Assembly: GCA_019424865.1 (NCBI GenBank)
Contig: JAHYYS010000001.1
Span: forward strand, 1-64,000
Origin: a bacterium
GTDB taxonomy: Bacteria > Bacillota > Clostridia > Oscillospirales > Oscillospiraceae
Length of the DNA stretch: 64,000 nucleotides
Direction: 5' to 3'
Under the pieces are notes generated by a model that saw only the letters and a program-made list of their open reading frames with translations, searched no databases and was not told where the DNA came from. The translations under genes and the position numbers were made by a program. Shown here one piece after another: positions 1 to 9,100 of this stretch (the first letter of the stretch is position 1; each line of letters opens with the position of its first letter).

Positions 1-54
1 AATCCATTGAGCCGCAAGGCTTTCCGGGCTGTATCTTTTTCGGCAACAAAAGAC

Positions 55-94
55 AGCTCGTCGCAAGCGACATATCGCTTGCGACGAGCTTTTT
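55..94. terminator. Perfect 16-bp hairpin with T-tract
   Basis: The 16-nt arms 55-70 and 75-90 are exact reverse complements around a 4-nt loop, followed by TTTT. It has the form of an intrinsic terminator reading rightwards. A closely related hairpin recurs at 480-518. The gene it would serve lies outside the window. Confidence 0.6.
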
Positions 95-143
95 CATTTC
101 ATTGCAAAGCTCATCGCGCGCTCATTGAAGCTGCTCCTCGCCT

Positions 144-179
144 CCAAACCGAACCCGCTTACGCTGGGCTTCGGTTTGG
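144..179. repeat. Inverted repeat, 10-bp arms
   Basis: Arms 144-153 and 170-179 are exact reverse complements. It is one of a run of hairpins covering 55-518; no gene is supported here. Confidence 0.5.
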
Positions 180-237
180 GCCTGTCGCTGCGCGGCGGTT
201 TTTTATCGCAAGTAAATATCGATTTTAACTGTCCCTT

Positions 238-279
238 CCAAAACAAAAGGACATCCGAAAGGATGTCCTTTTGTTTTGG
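238..279. repeat. Perfect 19-bp hairpin with GAAA loop
   Basis: Arms 238-256 and 261-279 are exact reverse complements around a GAAA tetraloop. Its right arm is T-rich, so it could act as a terminator. It is the longest stem in the cluster. Confidence 0.6.
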
Positions 280-328
280 GTTCCGCCGCCTAAAAGGGAG
301 GCTCCACCCTTCGGTATCCGAATGCTTG

Positions 329-416
329 GGGGCGGCAAAGCCGCCCCTGCGCCAAGGTTTTGGCCTGCGGCCAAAACGCTTGTACGCCGCAAAAGCGGCG
401 CGGCCCAGAAGGGCCG
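329..416. repeat. Four tandem short hairpins
   Basis: Four stem-loops follow in series: 329-336/340-347, 357-365/369-377, 385-390/395-400 and 401-406/411-416. All arms are exact complements with 3-4 nt loops. Short open frames crossing this stretch are by-products of the repeats and are not called as genes. Confidence 0.5.
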
Positions 417-479
417 TTGGGTGGTATTTCTGAGAACAAGGCTTAAGCTGAAAATATCGATTTTAACCGTCCCTTCCAG

Positions 480-518
480 CTCGTTGCAAGCGATATATCG
501 CTTGCAACGAGTTTTTTT
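480..518 (+). terminator. 15-bp hairpin with seven T
   Basis: Arms 480-494 and 497-511 are exact complements, followed by TTTTTTT at 512-518. The sequence resembles the hairpin at 55-90 with a few compensatory changes. It closes the structured cluster before the ATPase operon. Confidence 0.65.
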
Positions 519-671
519 GTGGGAAATATAGATTACAAGACCAGGTGGCTTGCGTTTTCTAGTAGACTAAACAAACTTGCACAGGACTTGAGAGTGGGAT
601 TTATCCAGTGAATAGCAATAACCTTTTGGCGCATTGGTTATATTTATTTTTAACAGTTTGTTTGAAAGTTC

Positions 672-702
672 TTGACAGCATATACATGTATGGGTATATA
701 AT
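672..702 (+). promoter_or_regulatory. Promoter of the metal-ATPase operon with ACATGT boxes
   Basis: TTGACA lies at 672-677, with TATATA at 695-700 (17-bp spacer) or TATAAT at 697-702 (19 bp). The spacer holds the palindrome ATACATGTAT (682-691). A second copy of the pattern TACATGTATNNGTATA occurs at 831-846 just before the start codon, and another TACATGT at 730-736. This spacing suggests binding sites for a metal-responsive regulator, but the regulator is not identified. Positions 519-881 hold no other supported feature. Confidence 0.55.
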
Positions 703-881
703 ATGAAATACAAAATAATCTGTATAGTGTACATGTTTTCCCTATCTGTCATAATCTTCCCACAGCTCAACAGCTGAGGTCCATAGAAGATAAGATGGCT
801 AGAGGGGAAATCTGCACTCTAAAATACCATTACATGTATATGTATAAATTAGACAGAATTACTGCATAGGAAGTAGGTAAT

Positions 882-2828
882 ATGATGATCAAGCGTATCA
901 AGGATTTTCTGGGAGATGATATCAAACGAGGAATTCTCTTTTTGGTGTTTGGAGGAATTTCTCTTTTCATCAGTTTGATTGCACCGGATTTGCCCATTAA
1001 CGCCGCGTGGATTGCTATTATTTTCTGCGGCATTCCCATTATCAAAGAGGCTGTTGTGGGACTGGTGACAGAGTTTGACATCAAGGCGGATGTGCTGGTC
1101 TCTCTGGCCCTGATTGCATCGGTCTGTATCGGTGAGATTTTTGCTGCCGGCGAGGTTGCCTTTATCATGCAGATTGGCGGCCTGTTGGAGGAGATAACGG
1201 TGGCCAAGGCCCGTGCAGGGCTGGAAAAGCTGGTGCACTTGACACCGCGCACCGCGCGGGTCCTGCATGACGGGACGGAGACTGTGGTGGACGCGGAGCA
1301 GGTGAAGGTCAATGATATACTTCGCGTCCTGCCGGGCGAAACCATTCCGGTCGACGGCGTAATCCTGGACGGCGAGACCTCTGTCAACCAGGCAGCCCTG
1401 ACCGGCGAATCCATGCCGGTGGACAAGCATCCGGGGGATGAAGTCTCCAGCGGTACGATCAATCAGTTCGGCGCCTTCCTTATGAAAGCCACAAAAGTTG
1501 GGGAGGACAGTTCCATTCAGCGCATGATCCGTCTGGTTCAGTCTGCCGACGCCAGTAAGGCGAAGATTGTAGGTCTGGCTGACCGCTGGGCGACCTGGAT
1601 TGTGGTGACCGCCCTGACAGCCGCAATCGTTACATTTTTGGTAACCCACGAGATTCTGCGCTCTGTGACCATTCTGGTCGTGTTTTGCCCCTGCGCACTG
1701 GTGCTTGCCACGCCAACCGCGATTATGGCCGCCATCGGAAACGCAACAAAGCGCGGCGTATTGGTCAGAGAGGGCGATGCGCTGGAGCGGCTGGCCAAGG
1801 TGAAGCGGGTAACCTTTGACAAAACCGGGACCCTGACCTATGGCAAGCCCAAAGTTTTGGCAGTTCACAGCACCCTGCCCGAGATCCAGGATGAAAAGCT
1901 GTACTATATGGTAGCGTGTGCAGAGCAGCGGTCGGAGCACCCTCTGGGCAAGGCGATTATCAAATCCTTTCGAACGGATCACGCTGATTACAGGCTGAAC
2001 GAGCCGGAGAGCTTTACCATGCTGCCGGGCAAAGGCGTGGCGGCTTCTATCGAGGGCATGCAGCTTTTGGCAGGCAACACGGATCTATTGATGTCCCGGG
2101 GCGTGACGATCGCCCAAGAGCAGGAGGAGCTGGCACAGGAATATGCCAAGAAGGGCTGTACCATTACATATGTGGCGGTCGGCCAGAAATTTGCCGGATT
2201 CATTGCATTGTCCGATACCATCCGGGAATCTGCCGCTTCCATGATTTCGGAGCTTCAGAAGATCAATGTGACTCCGGTTTTGCTGACCGGCGACAACGAC
2301 AATGCGGCGCAGCAAATTGCACAGATGCTGGGCATCCGGGATGTGCATTCCAAGTGCCTGCCCGAGGACAAGCTGCGCTATATCAAGGAGTATCAGGAGA
2401 GCGGAGAGCCGGTCTGCATGATTGGAGACGGCATTAACGACGCCCCGGCGCTGAAAACCGCCCAGGTCGGTATTGCCATGGGAGGCATCGGCAGCGATAT
2501 TGCAGTGGAGGCCGCCGATATTGCCTTGGTGCACGATGAGATCGGCCGGCTTCCGCAGCTGATGAGACTGGCAAGAAAAATGATGTCCACCATTAATCTG
2601 AACATTGCCTTTTCTCTGGGGCTGAACTTTCTGGCCATTATCCTGGCGATTACAGGAATTATGAATCCGGTGGTCGGCGCTCTGGTGCATAATGCGGGTT
2701 CTGTGGCAGTTATTATCAATTCGGCGCTGCTTTTGAACTGGCAGGGCAAAAGAAAAAAGCCCGCTGACGAAGCACAGGGAAACAAAGGAACAGACATGCA
2801 CGATGAGGTAAAAAGCCATGGATTATGA
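882..2828 (+). CDS. Heavy-metal-translocating P1B-type ATPase
   Basis: This is an inner-membrane pump that exports a transition-metal cation using ATP. The visible hallmarks are the TGES actuator loop near residue 174, the CPC metal-path motif near 269, the phosphorylated Asp of DKTGT near 313, the HP motif near 353 and GDGINDAP near 515. At 648 aa it lacks any N-terminal heavy-metal-binding (CxxC) domain; the protein starts directly with membrane helices. The last helix carries HNAGSV, which does not fix the metal; zinc/cadmium, copper and iron all remain possible. RBS AGGAAG precedes the ATG. It overlaps the next gene by 11 nt, so it is co-transcribed with the three metallopeptidases that follow. 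Confidence 0.9.
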   Translation: MMIKRIKDFLGDDIKRGILFLVFGGISLFISLIAPDLPINAAWIAIIFCGIPIIKEAVVGLVTEFDIKADVLVSLALIASVCIGEIFAAGEVAFIMQIGGLLEEITVAKARAGLEKLVHLTPRTARVLHDGTETVVDAEQVKVNDILRVLPGETIPVDGVILDGETSVNQAALTGESMPVDKHPGDEVSSGTINQFGAFLMKATKVGEDSSIQRMIRLVQSADASKAKIVGLADRWATWIVVTALTAAIVTFLVTHEILRSVTILVVFCPCALVLATPTAIMAAIGNATKRGVLVREGDALERLAKVKRVTFDKTGTLTYGKPKVLAVHSTLPEIQDEKLYYMVACAEQRSEHPLGKAIIKSFRTDHADYRLNEPESFTMLPGKGVAASIEGMQLLAGNTDLLMSRGVTIAQEQEELAQEYAKKGCTITYVAVGQKFAGFIALSDTIRESAASMISELQKINVTPVLLTGDNDNAAQQIAQMLGIRDVHSKCLPEDKLRYIKEYQESGEPVCMIGDGINDAPALKTAQVGIAMGGIGSDIAVEAADIALVHDEIGRLPQLMRLARKMMSTINLNIAFSLGLNFLAIILAITGIMNPVVGALVHNAGSVAVIINSALLLNWQGKRKKPADEAQGNKGTDMHDEVKSHGL

Positions 2829-3858
2829 GCAGACAGTAAGCCGCTTGTGCGGGCTCCCGGGGCCGAGCGGTTTCGAATTTGAAGCGGCAGCGGACGCAGC
2901 AGAAATGCTGCGTCCGTTTGTGGATGAAGTAATGGTGGATCACATGTACAGCGTGATCGGAGTCCGGCGCTGCGGAAAAAAGGGCGCGCCCAAACTGCTG
3001 CTGGACGCGCACCTGGACGAAGTGGGGTATATTGTGACCGGCCACAAGGACGGCTATCTGACCTTTACATCCTTGGGCGGTGTGGATCCCAGGATACTCC
3101 CCAATCAGGAGCTGACGCTGCTGACCGACCCGCCGCTCCCCGGGATCGTGGCTTGCCTTCCGCCGCACCTTCAAAGCCGGGAGGAGATGGAGAAGGCCAA
3201 GCCGATGAAACAATTGTATCTTGACATCGGAATGACCCAGGAAGAGGCGGTCAGACGCGTGCCCATCGGGACGCCGGCGGTTTACCGATGTGGGTGCGAG
3301 CCTATGGGAAAGGGGCTGCTGTGCGGAAAGGCGATGGATGACCGGGTATGCTTTGCGGCGATTCTGGGGACAATGGAGCGCCTGGCCGGGCAGGAGCTGG
3401 ACGTGGATATCTATGTTTTGGGCAGTTCCCAGGAGGAGACGCAGTTCACCGGAGCAATCACCGGGGCATACAAGGCGGCGCCGGACCTGTGTGTAGCGCT
3501 GGATGTGACCCACGCGTACAGTCCGGATGCCTCTCCGGACAAGACGGCAGAGCTTGGAGGCGGCCCGGTAATCGGAGTGGGGTCGAACTGTGTCCGCTGG
3601 ATGTCCGAGCGTATGGAGCGGGCTGCCAGGGAAGGGAAGATCCCATACCAGATTGAGGTCATTGCGGGGGAAAGCGGGACCAATGGCTGGCCCATTCAGA
3701 TGAGCCGGGCGGGCGTGGCCACCACGCTGCTCTCCATCCCCCTCCGCTATATGCACACGCCGGTTGAGACGGTAAGCCTTGGGGATTTGGACGGTACGGC
3801 AGCCGTGCTGGCGGCTTTTGTCCGGGATCTGGGTGAGGAGGTGGCGCGCCGTGTATGA
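2818..3858 (+). CDS. M42 family aminopeptidase (first of three)
   Basis: M42 enzymes are cytosolic di-metal (Zn/Co) aminopeptidases that usually assemble into dodecameric tetrahedra and trim short peptides. All ligands can be seen: the His-Leu-Asp in DAHLDEVG, the Asp of MDDR, the Glu pair in SQEET, the Asp in ALDVT and the late His in MHTPVE. The length of 346 aa is normal. RBS GAGGT lies about 8 nt upstream of the ATG, inside the end of the ATPase gene. It overlaps the next M42 gene by 8 nt. The product is often labelled endoglucanase or FrvX, but peptidase is the better-supported activity of the family. Confidence 0.88.
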   Translation: MDYEQTVSRLCGLPGPSGFEFEAAADAAEMLRPFVDEVMVDHMYSVIGVRRCGKKGAPKLLLDAHLDEVGYIVTGHKDGYLTFTSLGGVDPRILPNQELTLLTDPPLPGIVACLPPHLQSREEMEKAKPMKQLYLDIGMTQEEAVRRVPIGTPAVYRCGCEPMGKGLLCGKAMDDRVCFAAILGTMERLAGQELDVDIYVLGSSQEETQFTGAITGAYKAAPDLCVALDVTHAYSPDASPDKTAELGGGPVIGVGSNCVRWMSERMERAAREGKIPYQIEVIAGESGTNGWPIQMSRAGVATTLLSIPLRYMHTPVETVSLGDLDGTAAVLAAFVRDLGEEVARRV

Positions 3859-4906
3859 GCTGCTGAAAGAGCTTTGCAGCTTAAATGGGGTGTCCGGCAA
3901 TGAGGAGGCCGTGCGGGAATATATCCGGAAGCAGGTGGAGCCATATGCCGATTCGATTCATACCGACCTGCTGGGAAATCTGATTGTATCCAAAAGGGGG
4001 GAACGCTCAGGGGGGAGAAGAGTGCTTCTGGCGGCCCACATGGATGAGGTAGGGCTGATTGTTACCCGCATCACGGAAAAGGGATATTTGAAGTTCTCTT
4101 TTGTCGGCGGAGTGGACAGAAGGGTCGCCCTGGGAAAACGGGTGGTTTTGGGGCCGAATCAGGTGAAAGGCGTAATTGGCATAAAAGCGATCCATCTGTT
4201 TCAGCGCAAGGATGAGGAGATCATCCCGGATATGGACTCTCTTTATATCGACATTGGCGCAAAGGACAAAAAAGAGGCGGAGGAGATGGTGAAGCCGGGA
4301 ACCTATGGGTATTTCCGCGGAGCATTCGAACAGTTTGGAGACGGCATGGTAAAGGGAAAGGCCATGGACGACCGGGTGGGCTGTGCGGTGATGATGATGC
4401 TTCTCAGGGAGCAATTGCCGCTGGACGTGACCTTTGTGTTTACCGCGCAGGAGGAGATTGGCTCCTGCGGAGCTTACGCGGCGGCGTTTTCCTGTGAACC
4501 TGATATTGTTCTCATTCTGGAGGGGACAACTGCCGCAGACCAGATGGATGTGCCGGAACACAAGCGGGTCTGTGCGCTGGGAAAGGGCCCCGTTTTGCTG
4601 CATATGGATTATGATGCAATCTATGATCGACCTCTGTTTGAGACGATGCGGGAGCTGGCGGAGCAGAACCGGATTTCCTGGCAGACCAAGGAATATCTTG
4701 CCGGCGGGAATGATGCCTGCGGGTTCCAGTGTACGAAGAGCGGAACCAGGGTGGCGGCAGTGGCGGCGCCGATCCGCTACCTCCATGCACCGAACAGCGT
4801 GGGAAAGCTGTCGGATTTTCATGATATGCTGCGTTTGGCCAGGCTGTTTTTAGAGAGAATGGCAGAAGAAACTTTGCAGAAAGAGGATGGCTATGGAACT
4901 GTTTGA
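3851..4906 (+). CDS. M42 family aminopeptidase (second of three)
   Basis: The start chosen is the GTG at 3851, because GAGGAGG (3835-3841) sits 9 nt upstream and the family's N-terminus (YELLKELCSLNGVSG) begins there. An ATG at 3779 in the same frame would add unrelated sequence. Metal ligands are complete: AHMDEVG, MDDR, QEEIGS, Glu in the LEGTTA motif (Glu in place of Asp, common in this family) and the His of YLHAPN. It overlaps both neighbours, indicating tight translational coupling. It is divergent from the first copy, so it probably has another peptide preference or forms a mixed complex; that is inference. Confidence 0.88.
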   Translation: MYELLKELCSLNGVSGNEEAVREYIRKQVEPYADSIHTDLLGNLIVSKRGERSGGRRVLLAAHMDEVGLIVTRITEKGYLKFSFVGGVDRRVALGKRVVLGPNQVKGVIGIKAIHLFQRKDEEIIPDMDSLYIDIGAKDKKEAEEMVKPGTYGYFRGAFEQFGDGMVKGKAMDDRVGCAVMMMLLREQLPLDVTFVFTAQEEIGSCGAYAAAFSCEPDIVLILEGTTAADQMDVPEHKRVCALGKGPVLLHMDYDAIYDRPLFETMRELAEQNRISWQTKEYLAGGNDACGFQCTKSGTRVAAVAAPIRYLHAPNSVGKLSDFHDMLRLARLFLERMAEETLQKEDGYGTV

Positions 4907-5891
4907 TTTGGTCCGGACTTTGGCACATACCTATGGGCCGGCAGGCGATGAGGCCGGGATCCGCGCGGTGATTGCGGACATGGTGCGCCCATATGCTGAC
5001 GATATGAGGACAGACGTGCTGGGGAACCTGATCGTACATAAAAAAGGCGCCGGTCCAAGAGTAATGTTCTCCGCGCGTATGGACGCGATCGGGCTTATTG
5101 TGACCCATATCGAAAAAAACGGATATCTCCGGATCGGAAAGGTCGGCGGAGTATCCCCGCAGGTCATCGCTTATACGCCGGTTCGGTTTCAGAACGGAGT
5201 GCGCGGGGTGATCGTTCCAGAGGAAAAGGCGGAATTTGGGACACTGAAACTGGATGAATGCTATGTGGATATCGGGGCAGAGGACAAGGAGACGGCCGAG
5301 TCTATGGTACAGGTGGGAGACAAGGCGGTGTTTGACGGGGAAGGGTTTTCCGGCGCAGGACACATAGTTTCTCCCTACCTGGACGACCGGGCGGCCTGCG
5401 CCGTGATGATTGAGACGTTAAGGCGGATCGGGGAAAACAGGAACGATCTATACTTCGTCTTCACCGTCCAGGAAGAGGTAGGGGCCCGCGGCGCAAAGAC
5501 GGCCGCATGGGAGATAGAGCCGGATTACGGGATCGCAGTAGACGTCACTGATACGGACGATACACCGGGAAGCCGGAAAAATGGCACAGCGCGTCTGGGC
5601 GGGGGCGCGGCAATTAAAATTCTGGATCACTCGGTGATTGCCCATTCAGATGTGGTGAAGCGTATGGAGCAGACGGCAGCGGAGCATCATATTGCGGTGC
5701 AGAGGGACATCATGCTGTCGGGAGGTACAGACGGCGGGGTGATTCATGTGACCCGGCGCGGTGTACGCACAGGCGGGATCTCCATTCCGTGCCGGTATGT
5801 CCATTCGCCCGTTGAAAAAGTGAGCATACAGGATCTGGAGGCATGCGTGCGTCTGGCGGCGGCCTTTGCCCAGGCAGATCTCCCCAGATAG
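4893..5891 (+). CDS. M42-like aminopeptidase with altered metal site (third of three)
   Basis: The start at 4893 fits the RBS AGAGG (4882-4886); an ATG at 4887 abuts the RBS and is less likely. Four of the five ligand motifs are normal: LDDR, VQEEVGA, the Asp in VDVTD and the His of YVHSPV. The first motif reads SARMDAIG (DNA cgt at the key codon), so the His that normally binds one metal is Arg. The enzyme may bind one metal, use a different ligand, or be a non-catalytic subunit. It overlaps the second copy's end and is the last gene of the operon. Confidence 0.82.
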   Translation: MELFDLVRTLAHTYGPAGDEAGIRAVIADMVRPYADDMRTDVLGNLIVHKKGAGPRVMFSARMDAIGLIVTHIEKNGYLRIGKVGGVSPQVIAYTPVRFQNGVRGVIVPEEKAEFGTLKLDECYVDIGAEDKETAESMVQVGDKAVFDGEGFSGAGHIVSPYLDDRAACAVMIETLRRIGENRNDLYFVFTVQEEVGARGAKTAAWEIEPDYGIAVDVTDTDDTPGSRKNGTARLGGGAAIKILDHSVIAHSDVVKRMEQTAAEHHIAVQRDIMLSGGTDGGVIHVTRRGVRTGGISIPCRYVHSPVEKVSIQDLEACVRLAAAFAQADLPR

Positions 5892-5901
5892 GAACCAGAA
5901 T

Positions 5902-5953
5902 AACCCTGCTTTTTCTAAGCCGGACTGCAAGTCCGCCTGGATCGGGCAGGGTT
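5902..5953 (+). terminator. Probable hairpin after the M42 operon
   Basis: AACCCTGC (5902-5909) pairs with GCAGGGTT (5946-5953), and a smaller stem lies inside (5920-5934). The T-run after it is poor, so this is a weak terminator call. The remaining spacer to 6108 shows only the RBS of the next gene. Confidence 0.35.
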
Positions 5954-6108
5954 ACTGTTCTTTAAGCGGAGGATGCAGACACACGGCGCAGTTCCCGGCA
6001 TAGGGCAGAGAAATATTTTATGCAGGTGAAACTTTTTTGGCGCTGAAATCGTCTGTTACAATAAAGCCGATCCATCGCTGCTGATAGGAGAAAGGAAGAG
6101 GTGGTTTT

Positions 6109-9100
6109 ATGAAGCGTGTCTGTGCCCTGCTGCTGTGCGCGGCGCTGTCGGTGACGCCGGCTTTTGCCGTGTCAGATACCCAGTGGCCCGCCTGGGCGGA
6201 GCAAGCACTGTCCTGGGGACAGGACGTGTCCATCAGCCAGGAATTTTTGCGCGCGCCGGAAAAGACTGTCACCCGGGGCGAGGCGGCCCAGCTGCTCTAT
6301 GAGGCGGCCGGCCGGCCGGAAGTTTCGGGGGCCTGTCCCTTTTCTGACGTACCGGACGCCTATGCCGACGCGGTAACCTGGGCGGCAGAGCGGGGCTATC
6401 TTGCCGGTGAAGGAGCAGGGATCTACGGGGCCACGCGCCCGGTGGCCCGGCAGGAGTTTGCTGCGATCCTCTGGCGTCAGGCGGGATCCCCCCATGCTGC
6501 GGCCCAGGGCCTGGAGCGGTTCCAGGACGCTGGCCTTGTGGCAGAGTGGGCCAGAGTACCGGCGCTGTGGAGCCTTCAGGCCGGCGTGATGTCCGGCCGG
6601 AGCGCAAATCAGCTGGCGCCCACCGGAACCATCACGGTGGCAGAGGCCATGGTCATGCTGGAGCAGGCCGCGTCCCTTCCGGATGTGGAGCAGCTCCGGA
6701 CGGACCTGGACGCCCTGGCCGCAGCCCACCGGCCCATCGGCTCCCAGGGGGAGTCGGACGCCGTTCAATATCTGAAAGAGCGGTTTGAGGAGATGGGCTA
6801 TACGGTCACCCTCCAGCCCTATACGGACAGTCAGGGCAAACAGGGACACAATGTGATTGCGGTGAAGGAAGGCCGTTCCTCCACGTCAGACATTCTGGTG
6901 CTCTCTGCCCACCACGACAGTGTGCCCACCGCCTACGGGGCCAATGACAATGCCTCCGGCGCGGCCGCCCTGCTCTATGCGGCGCAGGCGCTGAAGGACG
7001 TGGACACGGATACGCAGCTGCGGTTTATCAGCTTTACGGACGAAGAGAACGGAAAAAACGGTTCCCGCGCCTATACCGCCTCTTTGACACAGGCGGAGAA
7101 GAATCGGATGATCGGGGACATCCAGTTTGACATGCTGGGCGGCCTGGGCTCGACCGGGACCCTGGTGTGCACGATGGATGGGGAATCCAACTGGGTCAGC
7201 GACCTGCTTCAGGAAAAGAACCCGGCTTTGGCGCTCCAGGCGGAAACTGCCAGCGATCACGCCTCGTTCCAGCTCGCCGGCGTCCCTTCCGTGCTGCTGA
7301 TGCAGGACGGCCAGGGCTACCTGTACCACTCGGCTGCGGATACCGCGGATCAGCTGAACCCGTATGCCATCGCCGGCGCTGCGGATACCGCTGTGGCCGC
7401 AGTGAAGGAGATCTGCGCTGGGGAGACGGATTCCTACCGGGAGCTGGCCCGGGAGCAGGGAGAGGGATATACCTACCGGCAGACCCGGCAGAACGTGATC
7501 TATTTCAGCAGCTCCCGTTCGGATACCGAGGCCTATATCGGCGCGGCCGGGGAGCTGGCGGACACCTGGGAGATCTCCGGGGACGGCTGGACCGACACCT
7601 ATGAGACCTACCGCTATTCCATGCGCTGGTTTGATGGGGAGCCCCCCATGAACACCTATTACCAGTACCGCAACGGTTTTCTGGAGCGGATCCAGATCCG
7701 CCCGGAGGAGACCGGCTATACCGCGGCTCAGGTGCGGGAACTGATTGAGTCCATGTATGGCGCCCCCACCCGGGAGGAGGAGAGCCAGACCAGCTGGGCC
7801 GACCCGATTTACAGCAAGTACATTACCCTCTCGTCTGACGATGAAGGCTGCCTGGTGACAGTGGGCAGCTACTCCGTGGGCATCACCAATGTGCTGGCCA
7901 CCTATCCGGTGAGCGGCGGCCAGGCCAGCATCACCGACCCGGAGGACGCGGCGGTATGGGATTACCTGTGTTCCATCCTGCCCCTGGAGGCCCGGCAGAA
8001 CATCGCGGAGTTCAACCTGTTCACCGACGGCACCAGCAACATCCTGGCCTACACCTCCCCGGTGCAGGTGGACGGCACCTCCGACAATACCCGGTTCTCC
8101 ATCAGCATCGACTACTATGACGTATACGACGAGAACGGGGCGAAGCGGGACTGGAGCAAGCTGACCTATACCATCCTGCACGAGTATGGTCACGTGCTGC
8201 TGGAGGACGATACCCAGGTGGATCTGTCCCAGGGCGGGAGCACCCACGACCCGGAGAACTTTATCGAGGGCTCCTTCCGCAAGCGCTTCTATGACGCGTT
8301 CTGGAGTGAGCTGGGGGACACCGGCGTGGGGGACTATGAGGCCAATCCCACCCGCTATGTCAGCCGCTACGGGGCCAACTATTTCCACGAGGATATTGCG
8401 GACACCTTTGCCGTCTTTGTCCTGGGCGGGGAGCCCAAGGGGGACACTGCGGCAGAGGAGAAGCTGCGCTTTTTCTGGGCAGATTCGGATATGATCGCCC
8501 TGCGCGCTGCTATCCGGGAGAATCTGGGCCTGAAATGGCCGGAGAAGGAACTTTCCACAGACCCGGCCCCCGGGCAGCCTGAGATCCCTGCCGTCTCCAC
8601 GATGGAGGAGCTCCGGGCGGAGCTGACCCGGGCCATTTCTGCGGCAGAGCAGCCCCCTGCTTTTGATGTATCCGCCCTTTCGGTGGAGGGGGACCTGCCC
8701 ATGGCCGTGAAGAATCTCTACTACGCCATCCTGTCGGACAACCGGATGTACAGTTATGCCTACGACCTGAGTGCGCAGCTGGGAGAGGACGGGCTGCTGC
8801 ACTGCACCATATCCTATATGCCATACCGCACAGGAGACTATCCGGCCGGTTTTCAGGGGACGGAAGTCAGCTCGCTCAGCGAGCTGGTTCAGACGGCCCA
8901 GGCGGGACTGGCGCAGGAGCAGATCCCTATCCGTATCACGGACAGTAGGCTGGTGGTGGACCACATGAATAAGGCTCTCCAGCAGGTGGGGGGCGGGTAT
9001 CTGCTCTGCCAGCTCAGCCGGGACGGGACGGCCATTACGGTGGCGCCCCAGGGTGGGCTGAATCACCAGCAGGCGCTGGCGCGTCTGGAGGAGACGAACA

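Larger units (their letters stand above)
214..478 (+). repeat. 27-bp direct repeat pair (214-240 and 452-478)
   Basis: Copies at 214-240 and 452-478 match at 26 of 27 positions (both begin AAATATCGATTTTAAC/T). Each copy is followed at once by a strong hairpin (238-279 and 480-511). The unit 'repeat plus hairpin' therefore occurs twice, which suggests a dispersed structured repeat and not ordinary spacer. Confidence 0.65.

Noticed and set aside
125..531. Short plus-strand open frames in the hairpin cluster
   Set aside because: They cross perfect stem-loops and repeats and have no RBS or protein-like content.
683..846. Copper (CopY) operator at the ACATGT boxes
   Set aside because: The CopY site needs two bases between TACA and TGTA; here they abut. 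No CopY or CsoR gene is nearby.
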